From: Glandiceps talaboti
Taxonomy: Eukaryota > Hemichordata > Enteropneusta > Spengelidae
DNA: 64,000 bases
Assembly (NCBI RefSeq): GCF_964340395.1
Contig: NC_135571.1
Span: 14,875,721-14,939,720, forward strand
Reading direction: 5' to 3'
The notes below the pieces were generated by a model. That model was not told the origin of the DNA. It did no database searches and saw nothing but the letters and a program-made list of their open reading frames with translations. The position numbers were made by a program, and so were the translations under genes. Positions 35,500 to 47,910 of the stretch are shown here, piece by piece (positions within the stretch are counted from its first letter, which is position 1; each line of letters starts with the position of its first letter).

Positions 35500-36530
35500 T
35501 CTTAGTATGAATGAATGAATGAGTGAGTGAGTGACTGCTGTTCTAATAACCCCCTCCCCAACCTACACATTTCAAAGACTACCATTATTTTCATCATCAT
35601 CGCCATCAACTACCTTGCACCTCGGTCCTTTTTTGCCATCACTACGCATGACCACATATTACATATACACAAACAGTTCATCTTTTTTCTCTTTCTTCTC
35701 ATTTTGGGTTGTCCTCAGATTAGGTTATGTTGGTGATTGTTTGGTCGGCTGGGCGATAGTTTGGATTATTTCCACTTGCCTGGTTATGGACTTTCTCTCA
35801 TACCTAACATCCACAGACACAAATTTCGCAGTTTCACCACTGTCTCCAATATCACCGCGTCTCCGTTTGCATTCGTCACCTTCGCTGCATCTTCATCTGC
35901 ATTCGCCATCCTTCCTGCGTCTCCACCTGCATTCGTCATCTTTGCCCTGTGTCATATTCAAGTTATTTTTACACCAACACAAACTATAAGTTTTCATGTT
36001 TAAGAGTTATAATGGCACCATACCCTTATAACTCCTCACTATCCGCAGTCAAAAAATAATAAATAAAAATAATAAATAAAAATAAAGGAAAAACTGTGTC
36101 CTCTTGTATATAAAAGGGCATGTATGGCAACTCAAAGAAAGCGACAAAGAATTGCTTGGCAGCGAATTGATACCCCTAGCATTGACTAGATAATATGGAC
36201 GGTAGATTCAATATTTCATGCACCACATTTCAACAGAGCTCAGTGAAGTTCTACCAATTATGTACATCATATCATTGGGGATTTGGGTATCATAACGGTA
36301 CTCAGTATATACCAGTTAATCTAGATGTATAACAAATGAAATAAAATATACCGTAAGTTCTATAAATAGTCTATACATATAATGACCAACTGAAAATACT
36401 ATTGTCTGGCTTTTGTGGCTGTCATTCAAGGCAATGTCTATTACACTTACAAGATATCAAGTGTACATCACCTACATCTGACGGCTAAGAGTGTTAAGTG
36501 TCTTCTATAGGGTACTCCTGACTTTAATAC
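35500..36530. repeat. Segmental duplication, copy B
   Basis: Second copy of 32060-33290 in direct orientation. It begins with tgaatgaatgagtgagtgag and includes an internal local repeat of cattcgtcaccttcgctgca and cattcgccatccttcctgc (about 35870-35945). An A/T-rich aaataaaaataat tract near 36050-36085 replaces the poly-C of copy A. Confidence 0.8.
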
Positions 36531-36608
36531 TTTTTATTATTCCTCTACATGTGATCATGATGTGTGATGATGATGAACGTGTGTGGTCTGTACTACGCCA
36601 TGATGGGG

Positions 36609-36651
36609 CGCCCTCACACATCAGCCAACCCCTCCCACGCAGGTGAGGGCG
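36609..36651. repeat. 9-bp-stem hairpin (cgccctcac / gtgagggcg)
   Basis: Perfect 9-bp inverted repeat with a 25-nt loop in a locally GC-rich patch. It is probably the core of a small element; no function is assigned. Confidence 0.6.
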
Positions 36652-36659
36652 GAATGTTA

Positions 36660-37245
36660 CGACATATCTTACAGTCTAAGGTATTAAGTGACACATATAA
36701 AATTAATTATGTATGTGTATAAGAGCAAATGCCTAGCATATGAACATAAATGACACACATAAGGCAAGTAACGCACGTGTGACCACAGGGGCGTGTAATA
36801 TTTCATAGATTGTTGTTTTCCTGGTCTACAGACTAAATATAACAACCTTTTGACTATATATTCCTACCTTTAAGGAAAAAAAACCATTTCTGCTACTATA
36901 GAGATTGACAGTGTACATTTGTAGCAGCAGGATTCATACAATATTTTCCTAAGAAAACGACAATCCAGGGCGGCAATCTAAGCAATATGTGCCCCTGTGC
37001 GTGTGACTATAAATAACGCACACACAAGGTGAATGATGCACATGTGACAATAAATCTTAAGGTCAATGGTGCATCATATAAAAATAAATGAAGCACATAA
37101 GGCAAGTAATGCACTGGTGAAAATAAATAGATAGAAAGGTAAATGACATACATATGAAAATAAATGACTGGCATTAAAGTAAAGGGTCACACACTTCAGG
37201 CAAATGGTGCACTATGAACAAAGTGACGCACATATAGGGGTAAAT

Positions 37246-37299
<54 letters not shown>

Positions 37300-37300
37300 A
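36660..37300. repeat. Degenerate ~35-bp repeats (aaatgacacacataaggcaagtaa) ending in (CA)n
   Basis: Loose tandem similarity: aataaatga(c/a)acacata(a/t)gg and aagtaatgcacgtgtgac recur about a dozen times. A pure CA tract follows at about 37248-37290. Confidence 0.65.
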
Positions 37301-37429
37301 TGGGCACAGATATAAAGGAAAATAACATGAAAGTAAAAGACATAAAAATGAAAAAGTACGTCACTTTATATACAATAAAGAGACACACTGACATTCAGTC
37401 AAGAACAGAATATTGTTCTTGTTCTTTCT

Positions 37430-38010
37430 GATTCTTCGGGTTGACTCTCAAACAGACAACGAAAAAATCAGTCCAAATTCTTTCTGTCTGCTTGATTATC
37501 CAAGTTACACAAAGAGAAAAATATTGGCCAATTTTCGTTCTGTCTGTCTGCTTGATTGGCATGGAAGACAGAAAGAAAGAAAAAAATCGGCCCATTTTGT
37601 ACTCTCTAATTGGATTGGGGAGAGACAGCTAGTTGTCTTGTCTTTCTGTCAGCTTGTTTTGGATGATTGTCAATGAGACAGAACGAAAAATCGGTCCAAA
37701 TTGTCTGCTTGATTGTAAAACAGACAAAACAAAATATCAGACCATTTTCGATCTGTCTGATTGGATTGGGAAAACATATCGGGGGTAGGTCTTTCTGAGA
37801 GACAAGACAGAACAGAACATCGGCTGTCCAAATTATTTATGTCTGCTTGATTTAACAAACAGAAAGTCCATTTTTGTATTCTTTACTTCATTGTCAGAGA
37901 GACAGAAAGAAAACTCGGCCTATTTTCATTCTGTCTGATTCTATTGGGAAGAGACAGTTGGTCTTCTTTCTGTCTACTTGTTCGGAATGACTATCAAACA
38001 GCTGCAGACA
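37430..38010. repeat. Degenerate ~90-bp tandem repeat (ctgtctgcttgattg / cagacagaaagaaaa)
   Basis: About six to seven diverged units, each with a tctgtctgcttgattg half and a partly complementary agacagaaagaaaaatcgg half. Single strands can therefore fold. The open frames on both strands are repeat-driven. Confidence 0.75.
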
Positions 38011-39450
38011 GAAGAAATAAGGAATCGGTCAGTTTCTTCGGCTGAGGGGGGGATTAGTAGAGGGTCACCCTGTTTTTGAAACTGGCAGTAGGGGGTAATC
38101 CTGTTTTGAAAAGGATGGGGGGTCATTGTGTTTTGAGTTTGATGGAAGAAAAATATCCACGAACATACTGTGGCATGACCTTGTCTGAACTGTGGAATTT
38201 TTTATTGTCCCCATTTTAAAAATATTACTTCACCTGGAATGACGCTCAAACATAACTTTTCTAACTTTACACATGCATATACAATGTATAACCTACCACA
38301 CTAGTTACAGAACATATATGTCATGTAAATACTTGGGTATTTTACAATCAACGGCGAATAAGTTGAAAGTTCCGTAACGGTACGGATAGTATATATAACA
38401 TTAATTTAAAGAAGTTAATCTAAATTGTTCTACTCTTCAGTATAAAGGGATTAATATGCATTGTATACTTTCTATTTCGGACACTACATGTTATCAACAC
38501 TACAAATTACTACATCTCATCAGATTCCAGTTTGTATTATACATAATACATGTAGTAGGTATGACGATCTTCCATTCTCTAACATACCTGATGTGCGTTT
38601 ACTATATCTGCAACAGTAATGCCACTATATACCAATGTTAGGGACACTATATGGCCCATTGTTATGTGTCATGCAAAACTCACTTGCAACGTACATTGAC
38701 TTATCTTTTCGAAGCTGTGAAATATTATCTTACATGTAAAGGTTATGAATAACCTAAAATTGCCTTAATATAGCCAAAACATCTCTAGATCTGCTAGGGG
38801 AGACCTGCTATGACTACCATACCCAAAAGGTCACTTGTGCAGTCAACCAACAATCAGATGCACCAATTATTTACTGTCATAATAGTATTAAACTTTTCAA
38901 AAACATTAATTGCTAATTTTTTAAATACTGCCTTTCAGAGATGTGAAATTATTGCCAAGATAGTCTAAACCCTGCTGTGTAGTTGATAATTTAGTGTGAT
39001 GCTATCTTATACCGTGTATAGTCTAGCAATTTATTAATCCACTCCGAGTCACGATCCAATACCTGTCATGTAAATATAATATATCGGGGAGGGGGGTCAC
39101 TATGTTTTAGAATTATAAGTCCGGGGGTCAGCCTGTTTACAGGTTGACAGATGGGGGAGGGGGGTCACTGACTTTCAGTCGTTCCCGGTTGAAAAATTCA
39201 ACTGACACCCCTCCCCACTCCCCAGGCTCCCTAATTTGTCCAAATTCTTTCTGTAGATTTGATTGTGAAACCGAGACTGCTTGTTCCGGTTGATTATCAA
39301 ACAGGAAGAAAAATGTGGTCAAAATTCGAGGTTTTGTGTGGTCGATCATCAAATTATAGACAAAGAGTAAAAGGGATCCATATTCTTTCATTTTGTTCCA
39401 AATTGCAAACTGTAGCTGCTATTCTGAATACAATAAACTACAGGACATTT
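38011..39450. other. Intergenic; G-rich patches, no gene
   Basis: Two related G-rich patches, gggggatt...gggtcaccctgttttt (38045-38130) and ggaggggggtcactatgttt (39085-39175), share ggggtca.c.tgttt motifs. No exon is recognised. Confidence 0.45.
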
Positions 39451-39451
39451 A

Positions 39452-39645
39452 CATGCACTGCAGAATGACACAGACTGACTATAGCAATAAATGTATATGC
39501 ACTGCAGAATGACACAGACTGACTATAGCAATAAGTGCACTGCAGAATGACACAGACTGACTATAGCAATAAGTGCACTGCAGAATGACACAGACTGACT
39601 ATAGCAATAAATGTATATGCACTGCAGAATGACACAGACTGACAA
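39452..39645. repeat. 40-48 bp minisatellite, 5 copies
   Basis: Units of tgcactgcagaatgacacag and actgactatagcaataa, with an optional atgtata block. Confidence 0.95.
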
Positions 39646-40317
39646 TTCTGTTGACAGTTTTGCAGCATACCTTACCAAGTTATATCAATTGTATCAATAG
39701 AATACCATGGCACACATCATTACTCAGTATGTAAACAAAATATTGGACAATAGTTTTCTTTTCATTTAACCTTCGGTATGCTTTGACAGAATATGTTCAG
39801 TAAATACATTCAGATTACAGCTTTGGTTATCTTGACATACATTTAAATAATGGCGGTGACAAATAGAAAACGTTACCAAACTGTATTGTAATTACAGACT
39901 CTAAGACATTAAGGTATTGACCAAGTCAAAGAGTCTTAGTATATAGCTAACATTTGACTTCACTCACATCAGTCCACAGACTGGCCATCCAATTATAACA
40001 ATAATCTAAGAGCTAACAATTATTACTTGTGGCATGGACCTATAGCAGCACAACAGCTCTTCATATCTTCTCAACTCCACGGAGAACATGCAATTAATTA
40101 CAGCCTCTGTAAGGATAGGATTTTTAGCTCTCATAGTCACAGTGCAACTTGTCTTACAAGTTCCCTAATATTATGTCTCGCTGACTGGGCGCAAAATGGT
40201 TATTCAGATCTAACCCCAGGACTTTAGCCATTCAGTCACAATTTATGGAAGTAGCAAAGCTTTACCTGCAACTTACATATCCCAAGCTACCCACTCTAAC
40301 CAGCTATCATAACTCCA
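39646..40317. other. Intergenic, nothing recognised
   Basis: A 66-codon plus-strand open frame (40027-40227) has no motif and no splice context that I can identify. Confidence 0.4.
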
Positions 40318-40795
40318 CAACGTGCAATGTACAGATTACAAGCCAGCCACTCTAACCATTCAACCATCATAACTCCACAACCAGCAATGTATAGATTACA
40401 AGTCAGTCACTCTAACCATTCAACCATCATGACTACACAACCAGCAATGTACAGATTACAAGCCAGCCACTCAAACCATTCAACCACCATGACCCTACAA
40501 CCAGCAATGTACAGATTACAAGCCAGCCACTCTAACCATTCAACCATCATGACTCCACAACCAGCAATGTACAGATTACAAGCCAGCCACTCAAACCATT
40601 CAACCATCATGACTCCACAACCAGCAATGTACAGATTACAAGCCAGCCACTCAAACCATTCAACCATCATGACTCCACAACCAGCAATGTACAGATTACA
40701 AGTCAGTCACTCTAACCATTCAACCATCATGACTACACAACCAGCAATGTATAGATTACAAGCCAACCATTCTAACCATTCAACCATCATGCGAC
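40318..40795. repeat. 60-bp minisatellite, 8 copies
   Basis: Units of exactly 60 bp (cagcaatgtacagattacaa, gccagccactctaaccattc, aaccatcatgactccacaac). Because 60 is divisible by three, the array stays open and would encode 20-residue repeats. I regard this as arithmetic rather than evidence of a protein. Confidence 0.95.
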
Positions 40796-40984
40796 TAGTG
40801 GGCACAATAGTTATTTGTTAAATGTTACCAGATTTACCTAGCCTGTATACTAGGTTCTAAAACCACTGACTGTCTTGTAATAATAACAAAAGCAAGCAGT
40901 CATGGTAGTGTGACTCAGCCCCTACAATGGATGTTTACAGAGAATTGCCACCAGCCATGGTAGTGTGATGCATTGCATTATAAG

Positions 40985-42240
40985 AAATATAGCACTAATG
41001 GCATTGTAGCCAAATTTGAATATTTGCATACATTTTTTGAATGTTTATTTATTTGTCTATTAATCCCTGTTGTTCTCTTTGCAATAGGTGTGATTATTTG
41101 GCAGTTGCTATGGGCATGGTCTTGTTGCTAGGTACATTTGCATACATTTTTTGTTCATGTTTGTTCACTTGTCTAAAAATCCTTGTTATCTTTGTGAAAT
41201 ACACCACCATATGGCTGTTGCTACGGGCAGGGTAATGGTTAGTAAGGATATTTGCATACATACATTTTTTGAATTTTATTCAATTGTCAATTAATACATA
41301 TCGTTATCTTTACAATAGATCTGATCACATGGCTGTTGCTATGGGCATAGTCCTGTTGCTAGGTACATTTATATACATTACTTGAATGTTTATTCAATTG
41401 TCTATTAATCACTGTTGTTATCTTTGTAATATATGTGATCCGTGGGCATGGTCTTGTTGCTAGGAATATTTGCACACACCTTTTGAATGTTTGTTCACTT
41501 GTCTAAGAATCCTTGTTGTTATCTTTGTGAAATACACCACCATTTGCCTGTTGCTATGGACGTGGTCATGGTTGCTATGGATATTTGCATACATTTTTTG
41601 AATGCTTAGTCACTTGCCTACTAGATGATGTTATTTGACCGAAATATACTGCCATTTGTTGTTGCTAAGGGCATGGTCATGGTTGCTAGGTCCAATTGTG
41701 TGAAAATATTTAGAAAATCTGCAGAATAACACTTCCAGAAACATCTCACCAAGTTTCAGTTTCACTGACCAAGTACTTCTTGATATAAATTTTTGACCAA
41801 AATTCACGTTTTTTACACCTAATTTGCATATCACTTATGACATAATTATATGCATAATATTTCTTCATCTATACATCCCCCAGATGCATATCCATTAAAT
41901 TTCAGCCCAATCTGCTCAGTAATTTTGGCATAAAAAAATTTTGAACAAAAAGACACATTTTTAGCCCTAATTTGCATATCACTGATTGAATCATCATGCA
42001 ATGAAAAATTCTTAATCTAACACCCCTATGAATGTTCCCACCAAATTTCTGACCGATCTGTCCATTAGTTTTTGAGTTTTTTAAAACAAAAATCACATTT
42101 TTTGACACAAAAATGACTCTAAGTCGGCTAAAGTGCTTCATATCCCAAAACAAATTGACATGCATATGTAAGTCATAGTTCATTATCCATTTACTAAGTT
42201 TGACAGAAATCGGTCAATGAATGTCCAAGATATGGCACTG
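40985..42240 (+). mobile_element. Unclassified interspersed repeat, partial copy
   Basis: Begins aatggcattgtagcc and carries several ggctgttgctatgggcatgg / tcttgttgctaggtacattt subunits. It then has the tail segment with aatttgcatatcactgattg blocks. It breaks off before the CA tract and terminal hairpin, where a minus-strand LINE fragment begins. Confidence 0.75.
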
Positions 42241-42645
42241 TCAATGAATGCTCGCCAAGCTTCTTAATGACAATTGGTGTCTTAGGATGTCGGGAGTCGG
42301 AAGAAGACCTAAGTTGTCTATGGGGAGCATAAACACCTCCAATGCATCATAACAAATAGAAGACACCTTGTATTGTATGTGAGAGGTGATCGGTAACCAA
42401 TGCAAAGAGTGTAGAAGTGGTTCAACATGGTCAAACTTTGTGGCTTTGCACACAAGGCATGTGGCTGCATTCTGTACATGCTGTATCTTGTTAATAAGAT
42501 TCTTAGGACAACCAGAAAGAAGACTATTACAGTAATCCAAGCGAGAAAGAACAAATGAACAGACAAGAATCTTGGTGGCCTGTTGTGTTAGAAAGTGACA
42601 GACTGAAGTGGCGAAGGTATATATACAGTGTATGACAGATTGCAT
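42241..42645 (-). pseudogene. LINE reverse transcriptase C-terminal fragment (CR1/L2-like)
   Basis: The minus strand reads ILVCSFVLSRLDYCNSLLSG, then KIQHVQNAATCLVCKATKFD and HVEPLLHSLHWLPITSHIQY. This is the classic LDYCNSLL...VQNAA..LV...HV.P.L..LHWLP...I.YK signature of CR1/L2-type non-LTR retrotransposons. Only about 135 codons remain. It is intergenic, downstream of RABL2. Confidence 0.85.
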
Positions 42646-42959
42646 ACATTCTGAACATACTGTACATGAGTCAAGAGTGCAATAAGTGTACTAGTTTACT
42701 ATGTTGAAATGAGGGTCAAGAGTGCAATAAGTGTACTAGTTTACTATGCTCAGCTGCTGGCAATGAAATATAATAACATAACCACTTAATAAGGTTACAC
42801 AAAGTATCTATAGTCTTGACACTCTTTGTATCAATGTCAGGTGTAAATGTAATGTCACCACAGGACATTTCAAATAAACCTTTGTAGTCCCAAAATGGCC
42901 TAAAATACAAGTCAAGTGCCATAGCACTACTTACCAAGGTACTATTTATTACCTAAAAT
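42646..42959. other. Intergenic; short direct repeat
   Basis: gagtcaagagtgcaataagt and gtactagtttactatg occur twice, about 48 bp apart (42668 and 42716). Nothing else is recognised. Confidence 0.6.
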
Positions 42960-42961
42960 TG

Positions 42962-43436
42962 TATTTCAGTTGATAGCAGTAATCAATACAGGTGTACTAA
43001 AGACAGAAATAAGTCTGACTGGACTTTTCCTTTAAGTTAATAGCAATAATAAATACAAGTGCACTAAAGACAGAAATAAGTCTGACTGGACTTTTCCTTT
43101 AAGTTGATAGCAATAATAAATACAAGTGCACTAAAGACAGAAATAAGTCTGACTGGACTTTTCCTTTAAGTTAATAGCAATAATAAATACAAGTGTACTA
43201 AAGGCAGAAATAAGTCTGACTGGACTTTTCCTTTAAGTTGATAGCAGTAATCAATACAAGTGTACCGAAGGCAGAAATAAGTCTGACTGGACTTTTCCTT
43301 TAAGTTGATAGCAGTAATCAATACAAGTGTACTAAAGGCAGAAATAAGTCTGACTGGACTTTTCCTTTAAGTTGATAGCAATAATAAATACAAGTGCACT
43401 AAAGGCAGAAATAAGTCTGACTGGACTTTTCTTTTA
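42962..43436. repeat. 67-bp minisatellite, 7 copies
   Basis: Units of gttgatagcagtaatcaata, caagtgtactaaaggcagaa and ataagtctgactggactttt, with paired variants (ttaatagcaataata). Confidence 0.95.
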
Positions 43437-44112
43437 ATACTATATAGGGTGAGGTAAATACAACCAGAGATAAATAGAATTGGTATATTGGTTTTACAGA
43501 GATGCAACATTTTATCATTTAAACTTAAATTTTTTTCATAATGACTGGTCAGTTGGTGACTGTAGTGATGTCCAATGCGGTATTGTAGTACTGGAGTAAA
43601 GAAGTGCAGACAAAATGAACACAAACAAGATTGCAATATATATATCTAACATTACAATACTACAAAAACACAAACTGTACAGTGCAACCCAAAAAATAAA
43701 ATGTATTTGTTTTCAACAATACCTGAACGGATGAATAGATGTACATGTTCTTGAGTGTCATAAATGTCAAGAACCAATGAGATGACACCTTACAAAAATT
43801 GAAATGTTACCAAGAATGCACCATGAGTACTACACTCAATGCACCAATCAAATCAAAGGATGCATATCTCATTCATGATCTCAGCAAATCAGAATTATGG
43901 TAAACTTCCTAATTTCAGACAAATTTACAAATATCGCTAATAAATGAAAATTGACAACTCATGTCTGTGTGTAAAGAAAACCCAAGTGTTTTTAGCTAAT
44001 AACACAGAATAACAAGGAACAACTATCAACGTTTCCCTTTCATTTTATAAAAATTCTAAACAAGAGAAATAACATTGCCATGTTTCTGTGGTTAACCCAA
44101 ACACAGTCTGAT
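43437..44112 (-). other. RABL2 downstream / 3' UTR candidate region
   Basis: DNA just beyond the RABL2 stop and its overlapping minisatellite, so part of it may be 3' UTR. I could not find a convincing AATAAA (TTTATT on plus) at a sensible distance. No other feature is recognised. Confidence 0.4.
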
Positions 44113-44405
44113 ATGATTACATATTTGTATCAACTAGTTATCACCATTTCCTATCACGCTGTATTTGTATCAACTAGTTATCACCATTTCCTATCACGCT
44201 GTATTTGTATTAACTAGTTATCACCATTTCCTATCACGCTGTATTTGTATTAACTAGTTATCACCATTTCCTATCACGCTGTATTTGTATTAACTAGTTA
44301 TCACCATTTCCTGTCACGCTGTATTTGTATCAACTAGTTAACACCATTTCCTATCACGCTGTATTTGTATTAACTAGTTATCACCATTTCCTATCACGCT
44401 GTATT
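44113..44405. repeat. 40-bp minisatellite overlapping the RABL2 stop codon
   Basis: Seven units of 40 bp (gtatttgtattaactagtta, tcaccatttcctatcacgct). The last unit runs into the coding exon. The minus-strand codons for Thr-Ala and the TGA stop are read from catcacgctgt-like repeat sequence, with a second stop (TAG) directly after. Confidence 0.95.
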
Positions 44406-44489
44406 TTCATTCTCCTTTTCTTCCTTGTCTTCTGAATTAGGTGCTGTGTCAAGTCCACTGTCTGATGATAAATTCAGATCATCAAAATT
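44394..44489 (-). CDS. RABL2: RABL2, coding exon 7 (C-terminal acidic tail)
   Basis: This exon encodes residues 196-226, NFDDLNLSSDSGLDTAPNSE followed by DKEEKENENTA and TGA. It is an acidic, Ser/Glu-rich tail like that of vertebrate RABL2. There is no prenylation cysteine, which is typical of RABL2 and unlike classical Rabs. The acceptor is ttgtattccag in phase 0, matching exon 6. The stop at 44396-44394 sits inside the first unit of a 40-bp minisatellite. A second minisatellite begins about 45 nt before the acceptor. Splicing to exon 6 spans a 9.1 kb intron. The acidic composition and phase fit well, although this tail is the least conserved part of the family. Confidence 0.88.
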   Translation of the reverse strand, partial: NFDDLNLSSDSGLDTAPNSEDKEEKENENTA

Positions 44490-44532
44490 CTGGAATACAA
44501 AAAAAATGAAAGCATTTTTTCAAAAATTTCTC

Positions 44533-45882
44533 TCATTTCTAATTCTCATTACTACCTCACCTCTAACTCTCTCATTACTAACGCACCTCTAACTCTCATT
44601 ACTACCTCACCTCTAACTCTCTCATTACTAACGCACCTCTAACTCTCTCATTACTAACGCACCTCTAACTCTCTCATTACTACCTCACCTCTAACTCTCT
44701 CATTACTAACGCATCTCTAACTCTCATTACTACCTCACCTCTAACTCTCTCATTACTAACGCACCTCTAACTCTCTCATTACTAACGCACCTCTAACTCT
44801 CATTACTACCTCACCTCTAACTCTCTCATTACTAACGCACCTCTAACTCTCATTACTACCTCACCTCTAACTCTCTCATTACTAACGCACCTCTAACTCT
44901 CTCATTACTACCTCACCTCTAACTCTCTCATTACTAACGCACCTCTAACTCTCATTACTACCTCACCTCTAACTCTCTCATTACTAACGCACCTCTAACT
45001 CTCATTACTACCTCACCACTAACTCTCTCATTACTAACGCACCTCTAACTCTCATTACTACCTCACCTCTAACTCTCTCATTACTAACGCACCTCTAACT
45101 CTCATTACTACCTCACCTCTAACTCTCTCATTACTAACGCACCTCTAACTCTCATTACTACCTCACCTCTAACTCTCTCATTACTAACGCACCTCTAACT
45201 CCCATTACTACCTCACCTCTAACTCTCTCATTACTAACGCACCTCTAACTCTCTCATTACTACCTCACCTCTAACTCTCTCATTACTAACGCACCTCTAA
45301 CTCTCATTACTAACCCCACCTCTAACTCTCTCATTACTAACGCACCTCTAACTCTCTCATTACTAACTCACCTCTAACGCTCTAATTACTAACCCACCTC
45401 TAACTCATTACTAACTCACCTCTAACTTCCATTACTAACTCACGTCTAACCCAGTTATTACTAACCCACCCCTAACTCATTACTAACTCACCTCTAACTC
45501 AGTTATTACTAACTCACCTCTAACTCATTACTAACTCCCCTCTAACTCATTACTACCTCACCTCTCTCATTACTAATGCACCTCTAACTCTCATTACTAA
45601 CTCACATCTAACTCTCTCATTACTAACTCACCTCTAACTCTCATTACTACCCCATCTCTAACTCAGTTATTAATAACTCACCTCTAACTTATAACTAACT
45701 CACCTCTAACTCATTACTAACTCACCTCTAACTCTCAGTACTAACTCACATCTAACTCTCATTACTAGCTCACCTCTAACTCTCATTACTAACTCACCTC
45801 TAACTCTCATTACTAACTCACCCCTAGCTCAGTTATTACTAACTCACCTCTAACTCATTACTAATTCACCTCTAACGCTTTC
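44533..45882. repeat. CT-rich minisatellite (cacctctaactctctcattactaacg)
   Basis: About 55 units of 20-26 bp alternate between ctctcattactaacgcacct and ctcattactacctcacctct. They form higher-order pairs of about 50 bp, and become irregular after 45300. It lies in RABL2 intron 6, next to the exon 7 acceptor. On the transcribed strand it is purine-rich. Confidence 0.95.
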
Positions 45883-45895
45883 TGACATGCACATT

Positions 45896-46328
45896 CTATG
45901 AGTACTGAGTACATTCTATGATTACTGAGTACATTCAATGAGTACTGAGTACATTCTATGAGTACTGAGTACATTCTATGAGTACTGAGTACATTCTATG
46001 AGTACTGAGTACATTCTATGAGTACTGAGTACATTCTATGAGTACTGAGTACATTCTATGAGTACTGAGTACATTCTATGATTACTGAGTACATTCTATG
46101 AGTACTGAGTACATTCTATGAGTACTGAGTACATTCTATGATTACTGAGTACGTTCTATGATTACTGAGTATGTTATATGAGTACTGAGTACATTCTATG
46201 ATTACTGAGTACATTCTATGAGTACTGAGTACATTCTATGATTACTGAGTACATTCTATGAGTACTGAGTACATTCTATGATTACTGAGTACATTCTATG
46301 AGTACTGAGTACATTCTATGAGTACTGA
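45896..46328. repeat. 20-bp minisatellite, about 22 copies
   Basis: Units of exactly 20 bp, tgagtacattctatgagtac, with a g/t alternation (agtac versus attac). Confidence 0.97.
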
Positions 46329-47184
46329 CAATTGTTCACTATTATCATGGTTGTCATTATCTATGGTGGGTAAAATACACTTTTTTCAGCCAATAAGGTG
46401 TACCTGATGCCTAATGACAAAAATGTTTGTATATCAGCGCAAGCAAGCTTAGGGTAACATAATTTTTTGAAAATGTATTACCAGTCATTAGAGACATTAT
46501 TTACTATTTTCACAGTAATTTATCAAATTCACAATATTTTACAACTGGATTTTTCTCAATTTCATATAAAAGGGCCAATTTTTACAATTTTCTTGCGTTA
46601 CTTGTGGCCAAATTAAAAACATGCATGAGATATTTACATTTCCCCACACTAACATTAGTGCTGGCTAGGTATTTTCTCACTTATATATCTTGTCTGCTAT
46701 ACCTTACTTGATTTGCAGAACGATATCAAAACAGGTGTATGGTATATCTGGTCATAGGTAGAGACAGTAGAATATGGAATCTGCTGTGTTACTAAAATGG
46801 GGTCAATTATGATGTCACTTTTTACTGGGTCACTGTATTGCTGAAAAAAAAGTTGCTACAATGTTTCTGAATTAGGACTGGCATGAACAATTTGTAGCAT
46901 GTGTTGCATGGGTACAGTGACTTTGTTACAGAATTTCACTGGAAAACAAATGGTAACTCCATAACACTGTGTCACCTCCTATGTATGTGGTATATTTCTG
47001 ACATGCAAACACCTGCTCAGTCAGTTTGCTGTCAGCAGTCAGCTTGGATGTGGACCTTTCATAGTACAAACAAAAACAGCGAGTACCCTAAAAGATTTTT
47101 CCAAAAATTAAAGAAATGTCCTTTCCATAACGTCATGTCCTATGTAGCTGAAATGTCATGTCCTATGTATTTTAAATATCATGT
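46329..47184. other. RABL2 intron 6, nothing recognised
   Basis: AT-rich intron DNA. The short direct repeat tgtcatgtcctatgta occurs twice near 47133-47170, just before the DIRS-like remnant. Confidence 0.5.
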
Positions 47185-47910
47185 TTGAACAGATCCAGGG
47201 AACTATGTGCAGTAGCCCTACAAGTTTGGCAATTGTGCGAAACTCAAAATATTACCCTTGCAGTAGAATACTTACCAGAAATAGACAATACATTAGCAGA
47301 CCATCAGTCCACGATATTTACAGATCAACAAGACTTTCAACTCAAACCAGACCTTTTCAGACAGGTTTGCAGCAGGTTTCACCTACCAGAAATAGACTTA
47401 TTCGCAAGTCGAAATACAGCTCAACTTCCCCTGTATGTGTCATGGAAGTTAGACCCCAAAGCTTTTGCAGTCGACGCATTCTCTCTCTCATGGGCAGAGA
47501 AAGAGTTGTACATGTTTCCACCACATCTACTAATACTGAAATGTCTAAGGAAAATACAACAGGACAGAGCAAGAACGCTGTTTGTAGCACCAGTATGGAA
47601 AACAAAACCGTGGTATCCAATGTTACTACAGTTAACCAGCAACTACCCAGTACTTCTGCCAGATTGCACAGACTTACTCAGGGAACCACACACAGGGAAT
47701 CAACCCAAGTTCAGTTTGACCCCTCTAGCCGTTTGGCAACTCTCCGGTCACACTACAGAGGTCTTGGACTTTCACAGCAGGCTACAGAGATCCTCATCAA
47801 GGCAATCTGCATCAAGACTTCTAGACTCTACGACAGCAAGTGGAAGCGCTTCGCTAGCTGGTGTGTATAACAGAATACCAATTCCGTTTCATGTCCTGTC
47901 ATTCAGGTAG
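47185..47910 (+). pseudogene. DIRS-like RNase H region of the pol ORF
   Basis: An open frame of about 240 codons with VWQLCETQNITLAVEYLPEI, DNTLADHQS, then FHLPEIDLFASRNTAQLPLY and DAFSLSW. The ALxxW/NxxAD and DLFASR..QLP.Y..W..DP.A...DAF..W series is the RNase H and following segment of DIRS/Ngaro-type pol proteins. PVWKTKPWYPML follows, also typical. The N-terminal RT part is absent, because similarity starts at the first codons. It overlaps the recombinase frame by about 250 bp. Confidence 0.85.

Noticed and set aside
40327-40821. 164-residue protein of 20-residue repeats
   Set aside because: The 60-bp unit is divisible by three, so openness is automatic. There is no promoter, splice context or flanking coding sequence.
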